NCBI RefSeq assembly: GCF_051622035.1 | Contig: NC_135361.1 | Coordinates: 31,797,205 to 31,861,204 of the forward strand | Length of the DNA stretch: 64,000 bases | DNA from: Arctopsyche grandis | Taxonomy: Eukaryota; Arthropoda; Insecta; Trichoptera; Hydropsychidae | Direction: 5' to 3' | Part shown: piece by piece, positions 35,645 to 46,870 of the stretch | Layout of the letters: each line of letters begins with the position of its first letter | Position numbering within the stretch: position 1 is the stretch's first letter | Notes under the pieces: generated by a model | What the model was told of the DNA's origin: nothing | The model's input: only the letters and a program-made list of their open reading frames with translations | Database searches by the model: none | Made by a program: the position numbers and the translations under genes

Positions 35645-36290
35645 ATGAAATGGCAGTCAGTAGTAAAATATTTAGGAGTAACGTTCGATAAAAGAATGAG
35701 ATGGGAACCTCACATTGAGGCAGCGAAATGCAAGGCGATGCGGGGTATATCCTCAATATATCCAATATTTAATCGCCATAGTTCTTTATCAACTCAAAAT
35801 AAAATAAAATATATCGCGCTCATATAACATTATTAACCTATGCTTCACCTGTATGGAATAACGCCTCGAATACTAACCTTTCCAAGCTCCAAGTAATACA
35901 AAATAAATCACTAAAAATAATTTATAATACACCCATATATACTAACATGAAAAAACTACATGCCATATATAATATTCCGTTTGTTACAGACATTACTAAC
36001 AAACTAACCAGTAGATTCTATGTGAAGAGTCTCGGTGATTACAACAAAATGTCTATACCCTTCAGGTATAAACACAGATTACCTAAACACAATCTGCTTT
36101 AGGTCATCTACTTTAGAGAGTATTTAATTAATATTATGTATTAGATGTATTATGAACATTTAGAAGGATTGTAAATAGGTTTTTGAGCTCTTTTTCCTAC
36201 CATGCTGTAGATTAACATTAGAATAATATAATACTATGATTACTAACCAAATTAAATTAAATTGTAAAATAGAAAATGATCAGTATATTA
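35645..36290 (+). mobile_element. LINE-F ORF2 C-terminus and 3' UTR, copy 2
   Basis: The best preserved of the three copies. The frame 35645-35827 reads MKWQSVVKYLGVTFDKRMRW, then EPHIEAAKCKAMRGISS, the typical start of the C-terminal part of jockey-group ORF2. A frameshift at 35820 follows. The later frame encodes the LQVIQNKSLKIIYNTPIY-like segment and the 3' UTR ends GAAAATGATCAGTA. It is 5'-truncated and dead. Confidence 0.7.
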
Positions 36291-37189
36291 TGACTTCGAT
36301 TGAAAATATATCTATAGAAAAGTCAAAAGATCTGATTTTTTATTGGGGCGGTGGGGGTGTCCTGGTATGACTTGCATGAAATCCAACAACCCTTCGTTAT
36401 AGGTAAATCGACTTGATGTTTATTGGTTTTTATAAATTGCACAGACTGAAACATGGCGGATCCTCTTCAACCGATCTTCGCCCGGATCTCTCCAGCTTAT
36501 CTGCAAGAGTCAGCCCAGAGATTGTGATACCTATCTCCCGCGAGCTGTTTGTTGGGTGAGGGTAGCCCGGGAGACGGGAGAACGACGGCAACTGGGAGGA
36601 AGGGTGGGAGTGGGGGAGACGACAGGGGGAGGGATGAAAGTCGGGATGAAAGCGACGCGATGCGATGGTGGCTCTATCTATAACGCGATATAACTTCAAT
36701 ACGGGGCGAGGGGGATGGGGGAAAGGGTGGAGGGGGGGAGGGACAAGTTCAGACTTAAGCCTTTGTAAAGCAAACTGTTGAAAAATAAAAACAAACGCGT
36801 CTAGGAAAGCCGTATCGTCTCGACCGTACGTTGATCAGTGACAAATCGTATTGTGATTCTTAAGGCCACGTGCATAGTGGCGCGACGCGGCGTGACGAAC
36901 TGTCATACTGGCGTTACATCGATAATACGCATGCGCAGTATGTTAAATGACTGATTTGTGTGGGTCTGTTGCTGAGAGTTGGCGCGCTCTCGTACTCGCA
37001 CAAAAGCGCGCGAAAGGGACAGCGTCTTTTTATTATTGAATGCAATGTGACAGCATGCCATAGCACAAGCGCATTTGTTCGCGCCAACTCTCAGTAACAA
37101 ATGCGTCACAACGATAATGCGCAGTTTTTTAAACGGTGCTCACTTTTTATCAAGTGCACAAATTCGTGCGCCTGGTTATTTGTATACAT
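36291..37189. other. G+C-richer stretch with an inverted repeat
   Basis: 36420-36740 is CpG- and G-rich without a convincing gene. 36860-37140 contains a perfect 15-bp inverted repeat, CTGAGAGTTGGCGCG (36972-36986) and its complement (37080-37094), with further partial outer symmetry (ATAATGCGCAGT versus ATACGCATGCGCAGT in direct orientation). It may be a small DNA transposon, but its ends are not defined. Confidence 0.35.
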
Positions 37190-38035
37190 ACATATTTATT
37201 TTATTTTATATACATTTACATACTAGGAAGGCCTAACACGTAAACCACAATGCGCCTTCCTGGTCGATTACAAACATCGATATTCAGTTTTTAGAATATT
37301 TTTTACAAAGTATTGTAACGTACGCCGCGGATTAAGCGAATAGAATCCCAGAGACTGTGTGACCGTTCAAAGATTATCTGTAACGGATAAACTAAATGCA
37401 TACCGTGCGACTGGTATAAGTGGGTTTTAAGGATTAGCGACAAGCTAAGTGCATGAAACAATGATTGCACTTCTCATACCGTGGGAATACATATCCGAAT
37501 ACGTGACTATACAGTAGGTAAACAGATTAGGCGTCCTGAGAGATCTACCCCTTATAAGGCGGTACGTAAGCGATATCAGGTCATTCTGGACTTAGCAGTG
37601 ACACTGCGTGTATCTCCTTAATCATCAATAAATGCTGTGAAACGACTGTTGGCTTTTACTTGGATCCTCCACCCACCCCTACGCAACAGTATCATAGAGA
37701 CATCTATGGATAAATTTTTGATAAACTTACATTTTGGAGTATTTTTTTATATAAATAATCGTCAAATTTCGGGATGCTTAGAACTTCGAAATTTGTGAGA
37801 CATTTATGGACAAATTCGCAGTATTTTTATACGAATCAGCAAAATTCGAGATGCTGAAAACTCAAAAATTGCGAGAAATTGGTAAAGATTGTCAATTTGT
37901 TGGAACTTTTTCAATGAAAATCAGATTAATTGGCAAATCTTAATAGGAAACGATCGACCTGGAGTCACAAACCAAGGTCTGACCAGCAACAACCAGTAGA
38001 ACTCGAACCCGTGACCACTATGATCAAAAGCATAT
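37190..38035 (-). mobile_element. SINE split by a solo LTR
   Basis: The tail hairpin at about 37223-37263 (TAGGAAGGC / GCCTTCCTGG) lies left, the body and head right (37689-38030; CAATTTGTTGGAACTTTTTC, GAAACGATCGACCTGGAGTC, B-box region GAACTCGAACCCG). Between them is the solo LTR 37314-37688. Removing the LTR restores one continuous minus-strand SINE. Confidence 0.65.
37314..37688. mobile_element. Solo LTR of a retrotransposon
   Basis: 375 bp bounded by TGTAACG and CGCAACA (TG...CA ends) with the 4-bp target duplication GTAT on both sides (37310-37313 and 37689-37692). Inside are a TATA-like CTTATAAGG at about 37553 and an AATAAATG polyadenylation-type signal at about 37627, as expected for plus-strand U3-R-U5 order. 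There is no internal region, so it arose by recombination between two LTRs. The superfamily is not determined. Confidence 0.75.
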
Positions 38036-38037
38036 AT

Positions 38038-38480
38038 TTTATTTTATTTTTATTTTTTTCCAGAAAGGCCTAATAGGTTACCCTAATGCGCCTTCCTGGC
38101 CAGAAGCATTGTATATTTGATACAACTATTAATAGTATTATACAAAGTACATAAATACATATCAATTAATATCCACAGAGACATCTATGGTTAAATTTAT
38201 AAATTTGCAGAATTTTAAACAATTCAGCGAAATTCAGTAAATAGTTACATATCAATTAACATCAACAGAGACATTTATTGTCAAATTTGCAAATTTGCAT
38301 TTTATACAATTCAGTGAAATTCGAGATTGCTTAAAACTCAAGATTTTTCGAGAAAATGGGAAAGATTGCCAATTTGTTGGAACCGTTTCAATGAAAATCA
38401 GATAAATTGGCAAACTCTGATAGGAAACGATCGACCTGGAATCACAAATTTAAGTTCTGGCCAGCAGAAACCTATAAAAA
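38038..38480 (-). mobile_element. SINE, diverged copy
   Basis: The hairpin at about 38063-38100 (AAAGGCCTAATAGGTTACCC, then CTAATGCGCCTTCCTGG) precedes two tandem pieces of the body (ACAGAGACATCTATGG-type words at about 38175 and 38265) and the conserved core (TTTCAATGAAAATCAGATAA, GAAACGATCGACCTGG). The head is mostly lost, with the region ending near 38480. Confidence 0.6.
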
Positions 38481-38588
38481 AAATTTTTACTTATCTTATG
38501 ACCAAAAAATGGGTCATGATTTTTTTTTCGTGCGATGCTCTTGGGCCGCCCCAAAAAAACTGTGCCCGTGCACCAATTTATAGGTGTA

Positions 38589-38990
38589 ATAGTGGTTTTA
38601 CCCGGCTTTGCTCGATATTTGTAATATAAACCACTTAAACATTACTAATCTAATAGTAAACATTTTATTAAATTTATTTGAATAGATTTATTTTATATAA
38701 ATTTATTTGAATAGATTTATTTTATATAAATTTATTTGAATACTTATTTGTTTTTTTTATTAAATTGACTGTCACGAACAAACAAACATATATACTAAGT
38801 CTCTTTCGAAATTATATGTATACCAGAATCCGGCGCCTGCACCCTGGCACCTGCGCCCACTGCGGCGCCTGCGCCCCCGACGCCTTCACCCCCGGGGACT
38901 TTGAATCGAAAAAAAAATCGAATGTGTTGTTCCGAACTAACCAACCAACCAATATTACATACAAAGTCTCTTTCAAAATTATATATTAGA
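38589..38990 (-). mobile_element. Non-autonomous Helitron H1, copy 1
   Basis: On the minus strand it begins after A with TCTAATATATAATTTTGAAA (38990) and ends GCCGGGTAAAACCACTAT (38589) followed by T; the CTAG end is mutated to CTAT. The AGCAAAGCCGGG segment just before the end can pair partially, as in Helitron 3' hairpins. Internal sequence includes a G+C-rich CACC/GGCGCC stretch (38825-38900). No coding. Confidence 0.65.
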
Positions 38991-39874
38991 TATTAGTCAT
39001 CGTATTCACAATTAAGTGTGATAAAAATAACCATACGACCAGGGCAGCGCCTAGCACTCCTCCGCCTAGTATAAAATAATAATTAAGCGCTTTATATAAT
39101 GCGTATGTGTTTACATATAGTATATGTAAACGTGTATATTATGATACATGGTATTATAGCGCCAGTGTTGCCGCACTTGGACGTTAAAACTCTCCCGGGA
39201 CCATATATCAAGATGATACTATCTACGCTAGGGGAGGACTTAAACATAATGCTTTCATCTTTATTCTTTATAAAGGTGCTTCTTTATATTTAAAAAGGGG
39301 TGGCTGCGTGGGGGGTGGAGAATAGGTACGGATTTAACAAAGAGAACTTCGCGCTGAAAAAAAAAACCGAAGAACCAGAAAAGAAATAATGGCGCCTTAA
39401 AGCGAAAGTCTCGTAATAAATCTGCGAGGTATTTTATTAACGTGGTTATTAAAATCTGCGACGAATTTTAAAAGTGTTCCCCAAAAGTCTTTACGACCTT
39501 CTTTGCCCGACACGATCAACTTTCGGGCAGAAATATAATATAATTACGCGCTTTACCTGCAAAGTTTTTATCAATCTTAGCCAAAGTTTTTTGTATTATT
39601 GATGGTAAAATCTAGCGTGTGGATTGTGACGCTTACTACCCGTCAGCGGGATCATAAAACTAAGTATTTCAGATATAAAAGCTCGCCGAACAGTGTTCGC
39701 CGAATGAACCAGTAATACTGGCACGTTTGTCGAACGTGTAGATGCCCGTTCCGAGACCCATCTACACATTCGCACACGTTCGCTGCAAGTGGAGACTTTA
39801 TTTAAAACAAACCAGAGGGGGTATTTTCACGTACTAAACTGTCTAGTGCAGAGAAATGTAATAATAATATACAC
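38991..39874. other. Unique stretch with a TATA-type promoter candidate
   Basis: No gene is supported. 39340-39790 is less A+T-rich. TATAAAA lies at 39674-39680 (plus strand), with CCAGTAAT about 30 bp further on as a possible initiator. A short inverted repeat (GTGTAGATG / CATCTACAC) lies at about 39737-39768. No open frame of note follows, so the promoter idea is weak. Confidence 0.25.
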
Positions 39875-40134
39875 AAGTGGCTTTAGGCGTCATAGTGTTA
39901 TATGAAGATTTCAGTATGACTGCCGCCATACTTAATTAGTTTCCGCCACAGTCATTTTTGGTGTGCATTGTGCAACTTTTATTGATGCACTTCCCCATCT
40001 TGCGAATAATATGAACAAATGTTTATCAGACATACGTCGAACACTAAGCACGACTCTCGATTGTGGGGAAAACTAGTTAAGTATGGCGATAGCCATACCG
40101 CAAGCTTACAACACAAAGACGCCTAAAGTCACTT
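39875..40134. mobile_element. 260-bp MITE with 17-bp inverted ends
   Basis: The ends AAGTGGCTTTAGGCGTC (39875-39891) and GACGCCTAAAGTCACTT (40118-40134) are inverted with one mismatch. Internal symmetry continues (AGTATGACTGCCGCCATACT and AGTATGGCGATAGCCATACC). There is no coding and no clear target duplication. Confidence 0.55.
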
Positions 40135-40148
40135 CTATTATTCTTACA

Positions 40149-40788
40149 CTAGTGTTGTACCCGATGAAATATCATCGCATGTTGGCCAATTAAGTTATTA
40201 AATAAAAAAAATTAAAAGAAATGTGTCGGTTCTGTGTTTAATCTTTTTAAATATATTTAATTTAACGTCTATATTTAATTGTTTAAGAATGAAAAAATGA
40301 TAAAAACTACCTACCTTCTTACATATAAACAATTTATGTAAAACACCAATAGAAAATTAATAAATTTTCAATAGATGACGGTAAATGCTCAGACGTAATG
40401 CCGACTACATGCCTAGAGGAAAGCTTGGTAGCAAACAGTATATATATATAAGTTTTTTTCTGTTGTTATTATATTTGTTTGTTTTTTCTGTTGTTTTGGC
40501 TGTGACGTACATATATATGACGAATCGAATCGACTATTATAGTTAGAGGTAGGAATGGAAGCGTGCTTTTTCCAGGAAACATAGCGTTTTGGGTCTATTT
40601 TCCAGGAAACAGGGCAAACTACAAAGCTAGAAAGCATAAAATAAAGGTTCATCATAAAAATGAACAAAGCATGACGAACAATGAACAATAAACGGCGTAA
40701 TGTTGGTCCGCTCTTTAATTATAGTACGGCGGGCGTTATCTTACACAGACACACAGACAGATCGACACAGAATAGCGATGATATATAT
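40149..40788 (-). mobile_element. Non-autonomous Helitron H2, copy 1
   Basis: The 3' end on the minus strand is GGGTACAACACTAG (40149) followed by T. The 5' end lies near 40788 (ATATATCATCGCTATTCTGT). Shared with the copy at 45118-46458: CTGTGTGTCTGTG, GATAACGCCCGCCGTACTAT, GTCACAGC and the CTAGAGGAAAGCTTGGTAGC region on the plus strand. No Rep/helicase frame. Confidence 0.6.
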
Positions 40789-41190
40789 TTTCAGGAAAGC
40801 TTGACAGGAAGACCCCAACGCGCTTACCTGGAGAATTAATTACAAACAATACAACATTTTTTATTACACAAATCACTGTATTTCGGGAAACGAGCACGAA
40901 ATTAACAATTAAATAATTAATTAATTAATTAATCCATTGAGACATTTATGGGTTTAGAGTTGTACATAATTTTTTACAAATTGTACATACATTAATACAG
41001 AAGATTTGTGACAGCAGTTAGGATGATTTTTTGCCAATTTTAAGGAACCGTTTCAATAATGAACAGATAAAATCGGCAAACTCTGATAAGAAACGATCGA
41101 CTTGGACTCATAAATATCCAAGTCTAACCAGCAGTATATTAAAGATTAGCCCGGGATCGAACCCAATAATCTCTTGATGCTAATCATATA
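40789..41190 (-). mobile_element. SINE with imperfect hairpin tail
   Basis: The tail hairpin at about 40793-40832 (CAGGAAAGC / GCTTACCTG, one mismatch) with loop TTGACAGGAAGACCCCAACGC. The body matches the family (GGAACCGTTTCAATAATGAA, GAAACGATCGACTTGGAC). The head at about 41150 has a B-box-like GGGATCGAACCCAAT on the plus strand. It directly follows the 5' end of Helitron H2. Confidence 0.65.
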
Positions 41191-41725
41191 CACAACACGT
41201 ATATTGGCAGCACTGTTTGGTAATTGATTTCAATCATCGGCCATGCTGATTGAATAGTTGGCCTCTTAAATAATATATTTAAACTCAAAATTTAAACACA
41301 ATTGACATCTTATTTTGAGTGTTCTTGCTTATAGTGTCGTCCGTGTATGTTGTATATATTTATCAAATGTATAAAATATCAGGCGCCACTGTCCCCCTAG
41401 CTCTCAAAACTACATAAGTAAAAAACATGTCCATCATAGTTCATAGTCTATTCATAGTGACGACGCTAGACGTCAATCATTCGGGCTCCCTCGACGTGGC
41501 GCCTGGCGCGTGTCGAAGGTTGGTCACCCCCGCTCGAAAAAAGTTACTCGGCGTCAAAGAGACGTAAGTCGAGACGTCAAACGAGAGCCGCTTCCTTCCG
41601 TTCGTTTTGCGCCTTCACTTTCAAACCTTAGGCACTTGACTTAGAAATTAAGCTGCCCAAACTTTTTGAAGTGAAAACTTTTATATGGACGGTAAATTCA
41701 TATAGGATGTACGTCACTAGACTTA
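41191..41725. other. Gene-free stretch
   Basis: 41450-41640 is less A+T-rich with CpG (GCTCCCTCGACGTGGCGCCT), without a recognisable gene. The rest is A+T-rich. Confidence 0.3.
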
Positions 41726-41900
41726 GGGCCGGGCCGCACCGTGCAACTTTGTCGGCCGACTAGTTGTACGACACGAAAAAATGTATGGAAATGTGTGCGA
41801 CAAACAAGTTGACGGGTGTGTCATGTCCCATCTACCTGCATGTATTGGTCTGGTCGCCCTCAACCAAGTCGCTCGCAAGTCGCACTGTGCGGCCCGGCCC
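41726..41900. mobile_element. 175-bp Harbinger-type MITE, copy 2
   Basis: The ends GGGCCGGGCCGCACCGTGCA and GCACTGTGCGGCCCGGCCC are inverted repeats, with TTA on both sides (41723-41725 and 41901-41903). Exactly the same length as copy 1 at 24679-24853, and reverse in orientation to it. Short coding frames over it are artefacts. Confidence 0.8.
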
Positions 41901-42120
41901 TTAGACGTTGGTTGACAACAGAGAACCATTTTTTATTGGTTGTAAAATATTGGTTTTATTCAGCAGCTTAAACAAACTATGTATTAGACATTCTCTGATT
42001 GAATTTCATTGTATAATATATACGCAAGTTCTATGTGCGAAGCAGGGACTATAAACATTTTGCAATGTAATTTCAGTACTCAGTTGTAATAAAAGTCGTC
42101 AACTTCATAAATGCAAGAGG

Positions 42121-42775
42121 TTCGTTTATTTTATCGAGGTAAGTTATCAATATAATTTTTGATGTTAATCCACAAGAATAGTCGAAATATGATTTGTCTA
42201 AGTGGAATTTTATTTAATTCTCATATAAAGACAATTTAATATATTATCACTATTAATTCATTTCAGATTCGTGTAAATACTAGTACGAGTTTTTATCTCG
42301 CAATTTTACTGATTTAAAATTCAGCACACTTCCAATTAATCCTTTTAAACGAAAATGATTAGTATGGCCAGATCACTATCTCCATTAACATGTTTCAATA
42401 GAAAATACTTAATATAAAATAGTATTAACAGTGGGAAAAATCCCAAGTGAAAATACGTACTTTTGACTTTTGATTTGAACTGGACGACTACTTAGAGAGA
42501 TTTGAAAGCTGAAAAGTACTACAAATGAAAGATAAAATACCCGACTATAGATTCCAATATTCATTTTGAACAGGAAATTGACAGATTTTGAGACATCGAC
42601 CGAACAACACCAAGATATAGAAAAATCGCGCGATTTAAAAAACACATATCTCCGAATCTTGAGCCAATCAACATTTTTTATTATCAGATTCGTGTTTACC
42701 GAGCAAGATCTATAAGAAAAGTCATATCTCGCCTCTGAACTATTTTTCGTGTCGAACAGTGTTATTAGAAGAAAT
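42121..42775. mobile_element. TIR element T1, copy 2, partial and inverted
   Basis: The right end ATATCTCGCCTCTGAAC, then CGTGTCGAACAGTGT, is the T1 terminal repeat. 42400-42700 corresponds in inverted orientation to 11170-11290 and 11580-11720 of copy 1, without the LINE-A insert. 42130-42245 is the single palindrome arm. The far end is truncated at about 42121. Confidence 0.6.
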
Positions 42776-43353
42776 TGGGTACCAATATATGGGGATTTTG
42801 ACGTACAACAATGTTCTATGATCAGCTGCGGTCAAGTTCTCAAAAAAACAATAGTTATGATGAATTTTAAAATATAGATTGGTTAAATGATTTATATGAC
42901 ATCACTCAGCATAACAACGAATTGAATAAAAAAACTTCAGGGAAAGGGACAAATTGCATTAATGATGTTTAAAAATATTAAAATATTTATGACGAAACTT
43001 AATATCTTGACAAAAGATTTGGAAACCAAAAATATGAAATATTTTTTTCCTCAATTACAGAAACATTTCCAAAATACAATTTGACCACCTACTAAACATA
43101 AATTTACATCAGACGATTTTCCTAACCTAAATCAAAAGAAAGCTAAAAGATTCTAAATATTAAGTATTATTAAATAAATAAAAAAATATTTTATTTATAC
43201 ATTTTTTTCCCGTAATATTATGCATATTATGCTTTTTTTGGGCCAGTTTTATATTTCACCAAAGATTAACAAAGATTAGTTTTTTTATTCCAATATTTTC
43301 TAATATCTAAACTTAAAATGAGTTGAAAATTCTGTTGTTAAAGACAGTATACT
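42776..43353. other. Gene-free A+T-rich stretch
   Basis: No feature that I can support. Confidence 0.35.
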
Positions 43354-43593
43354 GGCGAAATCACACAGCGGTGAATCTGGGACGTGGTTTTTTTTTAGAT
43401 AGTTTTAAATATATAGAAAAAATGTCGCGTTCATGGGATGCGTACAAGGTATAGTCCTTTCAAAACGTCCTGGGTGTGTTCGGTAAAATTGTATCCTTGT
43501 ATTTATCTTGACAGTGATCGATAACGGTTTTAAGAAATGTAGGAGAACTTATTGACGTTCCACATACCACATTCCGCGCTGTGTGATTTCGCC
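43354..43593. mobile_element. 240-bp MITE with perfect 17-bp ends
   Basis: GGCGAAATCACACAGCG (43354-43370) is perfectly inverted at 43577-43593. The interior includes TTTTTTTTTAGATAGTTTT and GAAATGTAGGAGAAC, which recur without the ends at 13035-13200. No coding. The flanks show no unambiguous duplication. Confidence 0.65.
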
Positions 43594-44727
43594 CTAAGTA
43601 TTTTTTTGTCTTAAATCCAAACTAGGAACAAATATTGATGCACAAGACAAGAATTGTTCCATAGCTACGAATTATTGAAACACTGTTAGTTTAATACTAA
43701 TGACGATCATTTGAAGTGTGGTGGGAACAACTGTGTACAAAAACCTCTCAAAAGCAATGAATTGTTGGCCATGCGACAGCAGTTGGCCACTTGGATTAAA
43801 ATAATACATTGAATAATAACTAACACTAAGTAAAAGATCCAACCACTTAATATTAATATTTGAATAACATGAGACATGAGATCCTTTAGAGCTGAGCCAC
43901 GTTGCTTTTAGACGGTTCGAGCAATTAACTCTTTTCGGTACCTACAACTCTGTCGTGTTCAATTAAAGCGATTCAACCGTGAATGTTTCTAATCAAATCC
44001 TGGGTAATCTGACACCGCAGTGATTCCCGGGGGAAAGCGCGTGTCCCTTGAAAAAAACAGGGATGTGGTAACGCGATCCCGACGACTTCCTGAACGGAAG
44101 AACTCCAGATTTATCGCCAGCCCTGGACCGAAATCGGATTTGAATCGGGGGAGTTCATAGTGGCTGGTTTAAAGTTTCACTTCTCACGGTTTATAAAAAT
44201 ATAGTTTTGATTTATGTATAATATAAATATCTATGTACTTGTTAAATTGTGTTGAGATTTTTTATTTCATACACTTTGCAAACTTTTACGACAGCATTAC
44301 AAAGAAAGCACAAAAAATACGGTAAAACTTGGTTTCTGGATATAACTTTTTTCGATACATTGGTTATTTTCAGGAAAATATTAAGTGATTTGTTGTTGCA
44401 TTAGTTTCATAGTTGTTGAGTATTTAGTTTAATTTCGACCGCCATTTATGTTTTTATGTTTTTGTTTCGAAAAGCAACTTAGTTTAATTAGTTATTACGT
44501 ACATATACATATAATTTTAATTTTGACTGCCATTTATGTTATTTGCGACTATATTTATAAGATTGTAAAAACTTATGGTAATTTAGGTCTGTTTGTTTAT
44601 GTACATATGTATGTTTATTAAATAATTGTATGTGACTGTTCTTACGTAAATAAATAAATAACGAAGATATAACTTAGGACAGTTGTTCAACTTGATTGCG
44701 GTCATTTCGAGATAGTTTGATTGCATA
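43594..44727. other. Gene-free stretch
   Basis: 43960-44180 is less A+T-rich (CCTGGGTAATCTGACACCGC, GCGATCCCGACGACTTCC) and appears unique, but shows no convincing frame. The rest is A+T-rich. Confidence 0.3.
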
Positions 44728-45117
44728 CTAGTGGTTTTACCCGGCTTCGCTCGGTATTTGTAATATAAGCCACTTAAACATAGCTAATATAATAGTAAAC
44801 ATTCATTTTTTTTATTAAATTTATTTGAATCGAAAAAAAATAATATTCACGGACAGCCAATCAGAAACCAATGGTTTTTTTTATATACATATATGTATAA
44901 GGGAATCGAACTGAAATCAGAATCGGAACTGAAAAAGGAATTAAGAACCGGAACTGAAAAAGCAATCCGGATCCGGAACTGATAAAGGAATCGTTAATAT
45001 TGTCGTCATAGAAAATAAGATTTTTTCGATAACGTCACGGATTCTACGAACCAAAACTTACATACATACATATATGTATATGTACATACAAAGTCTCTTT
45101 CAAAATTGTATACTAGA
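44728..45117 (-). mobile_element. Non-autonomous Helitron H1, copy 2
   Basis: The 3' end on the minus strand is GAGCGAAGCCGGGTAAAACC then ACTAG (44728) followed by T. The 5' end is TCTAGTATACAATTTTGAAA at 45117. The interior holds a GGAACTGAAAAAGGAAT-type microsatellite (44890-44995). Its 5' end touches the 3' end of Helitron H2 copy 2 with no base between. Confidence 0.7.
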
Positions 45118-46458
45118 CTAGTGTTGTACCCGCTAAAATACATACATATATCATCGCATGTGTGTTGGCATATTAAGTTATTACATAAAAAAAAATTAAA
45201 ATAAATGTATCGGTTCTGTGTTTGTGAATTTTTTTCAAACCCTCTTAAATATATTTAATTTCATATTTGTTTAATATAAATAAAAAAAATAATATGACGA
45301 CGAAATACATCGAAAAAGTTGGGAAAACGAGTCTTGAGATTTTGCAAGTTGGTGGAATGAGCGTTTAAAAAAGACGCAATTTTTACAGATATTTGGCTTT
45401 TGCAATCTTTTAATAAAAATCTAGTATTATTGTGTCAAAAGTGATTATTGGAATTGACTATTGAGTCAGATGTTTTTTCTATCGATTGTGATTTTTTTAT
45501 TGCTTTAAAACACTTATAATTTATCTATTGAATTTTAATAGTCAAAAATATACTTTTTTCCGTAATTTTACGAGCTTATTTCGCTTTCCACGTTAACTTT
45601 TCACTTAACCACGCTTATAAGGATTAATGTTTTATCTCAATATTTTTTTATTTTTTTCTAAACGTATTAATTTGCCTAGAGGAAACATTTGTAGCAAACA
45701 GTATATATAGGAGTTGTTTTCTTTTTCATTATATTCTTATGTTTTGTTGGCAGTGGTTTAGCTGTGACGTTTATTTATTTTATTTATTTATTTAGTTTTA
45801 ACTATTTAGCTAATCTAAAAATACATTCTTAATTATTTAACTCTAAAATTTCATGTTCAACTTATATGTACTGACCCTCATAGAGGTATCTCCTCGCACC
45901 TCGCAAGAATGCATCCACGGTCTTGGAAGACCTGATGCATTCAGGGAGGGCATTGTACATGAGCACACCCCTGTGAAAAACACCCCCAGCTGTCTTATTT
46001 TTTCTTACTCTACTTACAACTAGTTTGTCCTTATTTCTAGTATAAATACTATGTATTACATATCTCTATTCCTTATTGTATAATCCTTAAAACTTATGAC
46101 CTAACTTATAAACAAAAGACAATGTACTAAGATTTAAACTAATTCTAATACTCATCCGTCCCAATGTATCTAACATACTTCTAATACTTTTTAATCTACC
46201 CACATTCAAAATACCTCTCATAGCTTTATTTTGTAATTTTTGCATCTTTCCTAAATCTTGGCCATTAAACATGTTAAGCACAGTGGCACAATAAACCACA
46301 TGTGGCAACACAATTATATTATAGACTAAAATTTTACTTTTTCTGCTTAATTTTACTACATACGTACATATGTGGAATCGAAACGACTATTATAGTACGG
46401 CGAGCGTTATCTCAGATACACAGACAGACAGACACACAGAATAGCGATATTATATATA
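45118..46458 (-). mobile_element. Non-autonomous Helitron H2, copy 2, with nested LINE
   Basis: The 3' end on the minus strand is GCGGGTACAACACTAG at 45118. The 5' end lies near 46458 (ATATAATATCGCTATTCTGT). It is longer than copy 1 mainly because of the LINE fragment at 45770-46365, inserted at the GTGACGT that is continuous in copy 1. Confidence 0.6.
45770..46365 (-). mobile_element. LINE-G ORF2 C-terminus, truncated
   Basis: The minus-strand frame 46311-46087 gives MLPHVVYCATVLNMFNGQDL, then KMQKLQNKAMRGILN, a common LINE ORF2 C-terminal motif. Further down, other frames give KTAGGVFHRGVLMYNALPE and the 3' UTR with an AAATAAATAAAATAAATAA tail at 45770-45790. It is 5'-truncated and sits inside Helitron H2. 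Confidence 0.65.
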
Positions 46459-46464
46459 CACATA

Positions 46465-46870
46465 TGATGTATTAAGTCGCAGGCGTCATTCTTTTAAGGG
46501 GCACTCGTAGATTCCAAGAGCCGCATGTCTCGTTGGCCGGAGCATGATCGATGATGCAGACTTTGGATTTGTAAATAACGAGCGGTCGCTGGCTTTGTAT
46601 GGAGAGGTCTTGACTCCAAACAGGTCATTAAGTTAATCCGCGACCGTGGGTCGGTTCGCTCGGGTTGGGGGGAAGAGCCGCTTCCCACGGGGCTCCTGGT
46701 AACATATGTAAAGCGCCTGATGGATCGCTCCCTTCCCTCCTTTCCTACCCCCACGAGCGTCGCTCACACTTTATGGTCACAAAATATGCGATTAGCTCAA
46801 TACGCTAAATAAACCGATACCCCCGGCTCGTTGGGGTGACCCTCGTGTCTGCTGATCGAATAATTCCATA
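46465..46870 (+). mobile_element. Possible solo LTR
   Basis: A G+C-rich block with a plausible polyadenylation signal (CTAAATAAACC, about 46807) followed by a U5-like stretch ending near GAATAATTCCA at about 46870, and TG near 46468-46472. It resembles a retrotransposon LTR in composition and signal order. No target duplication was found and no second copy is present, so this is tentative. Confidence 0.3.
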
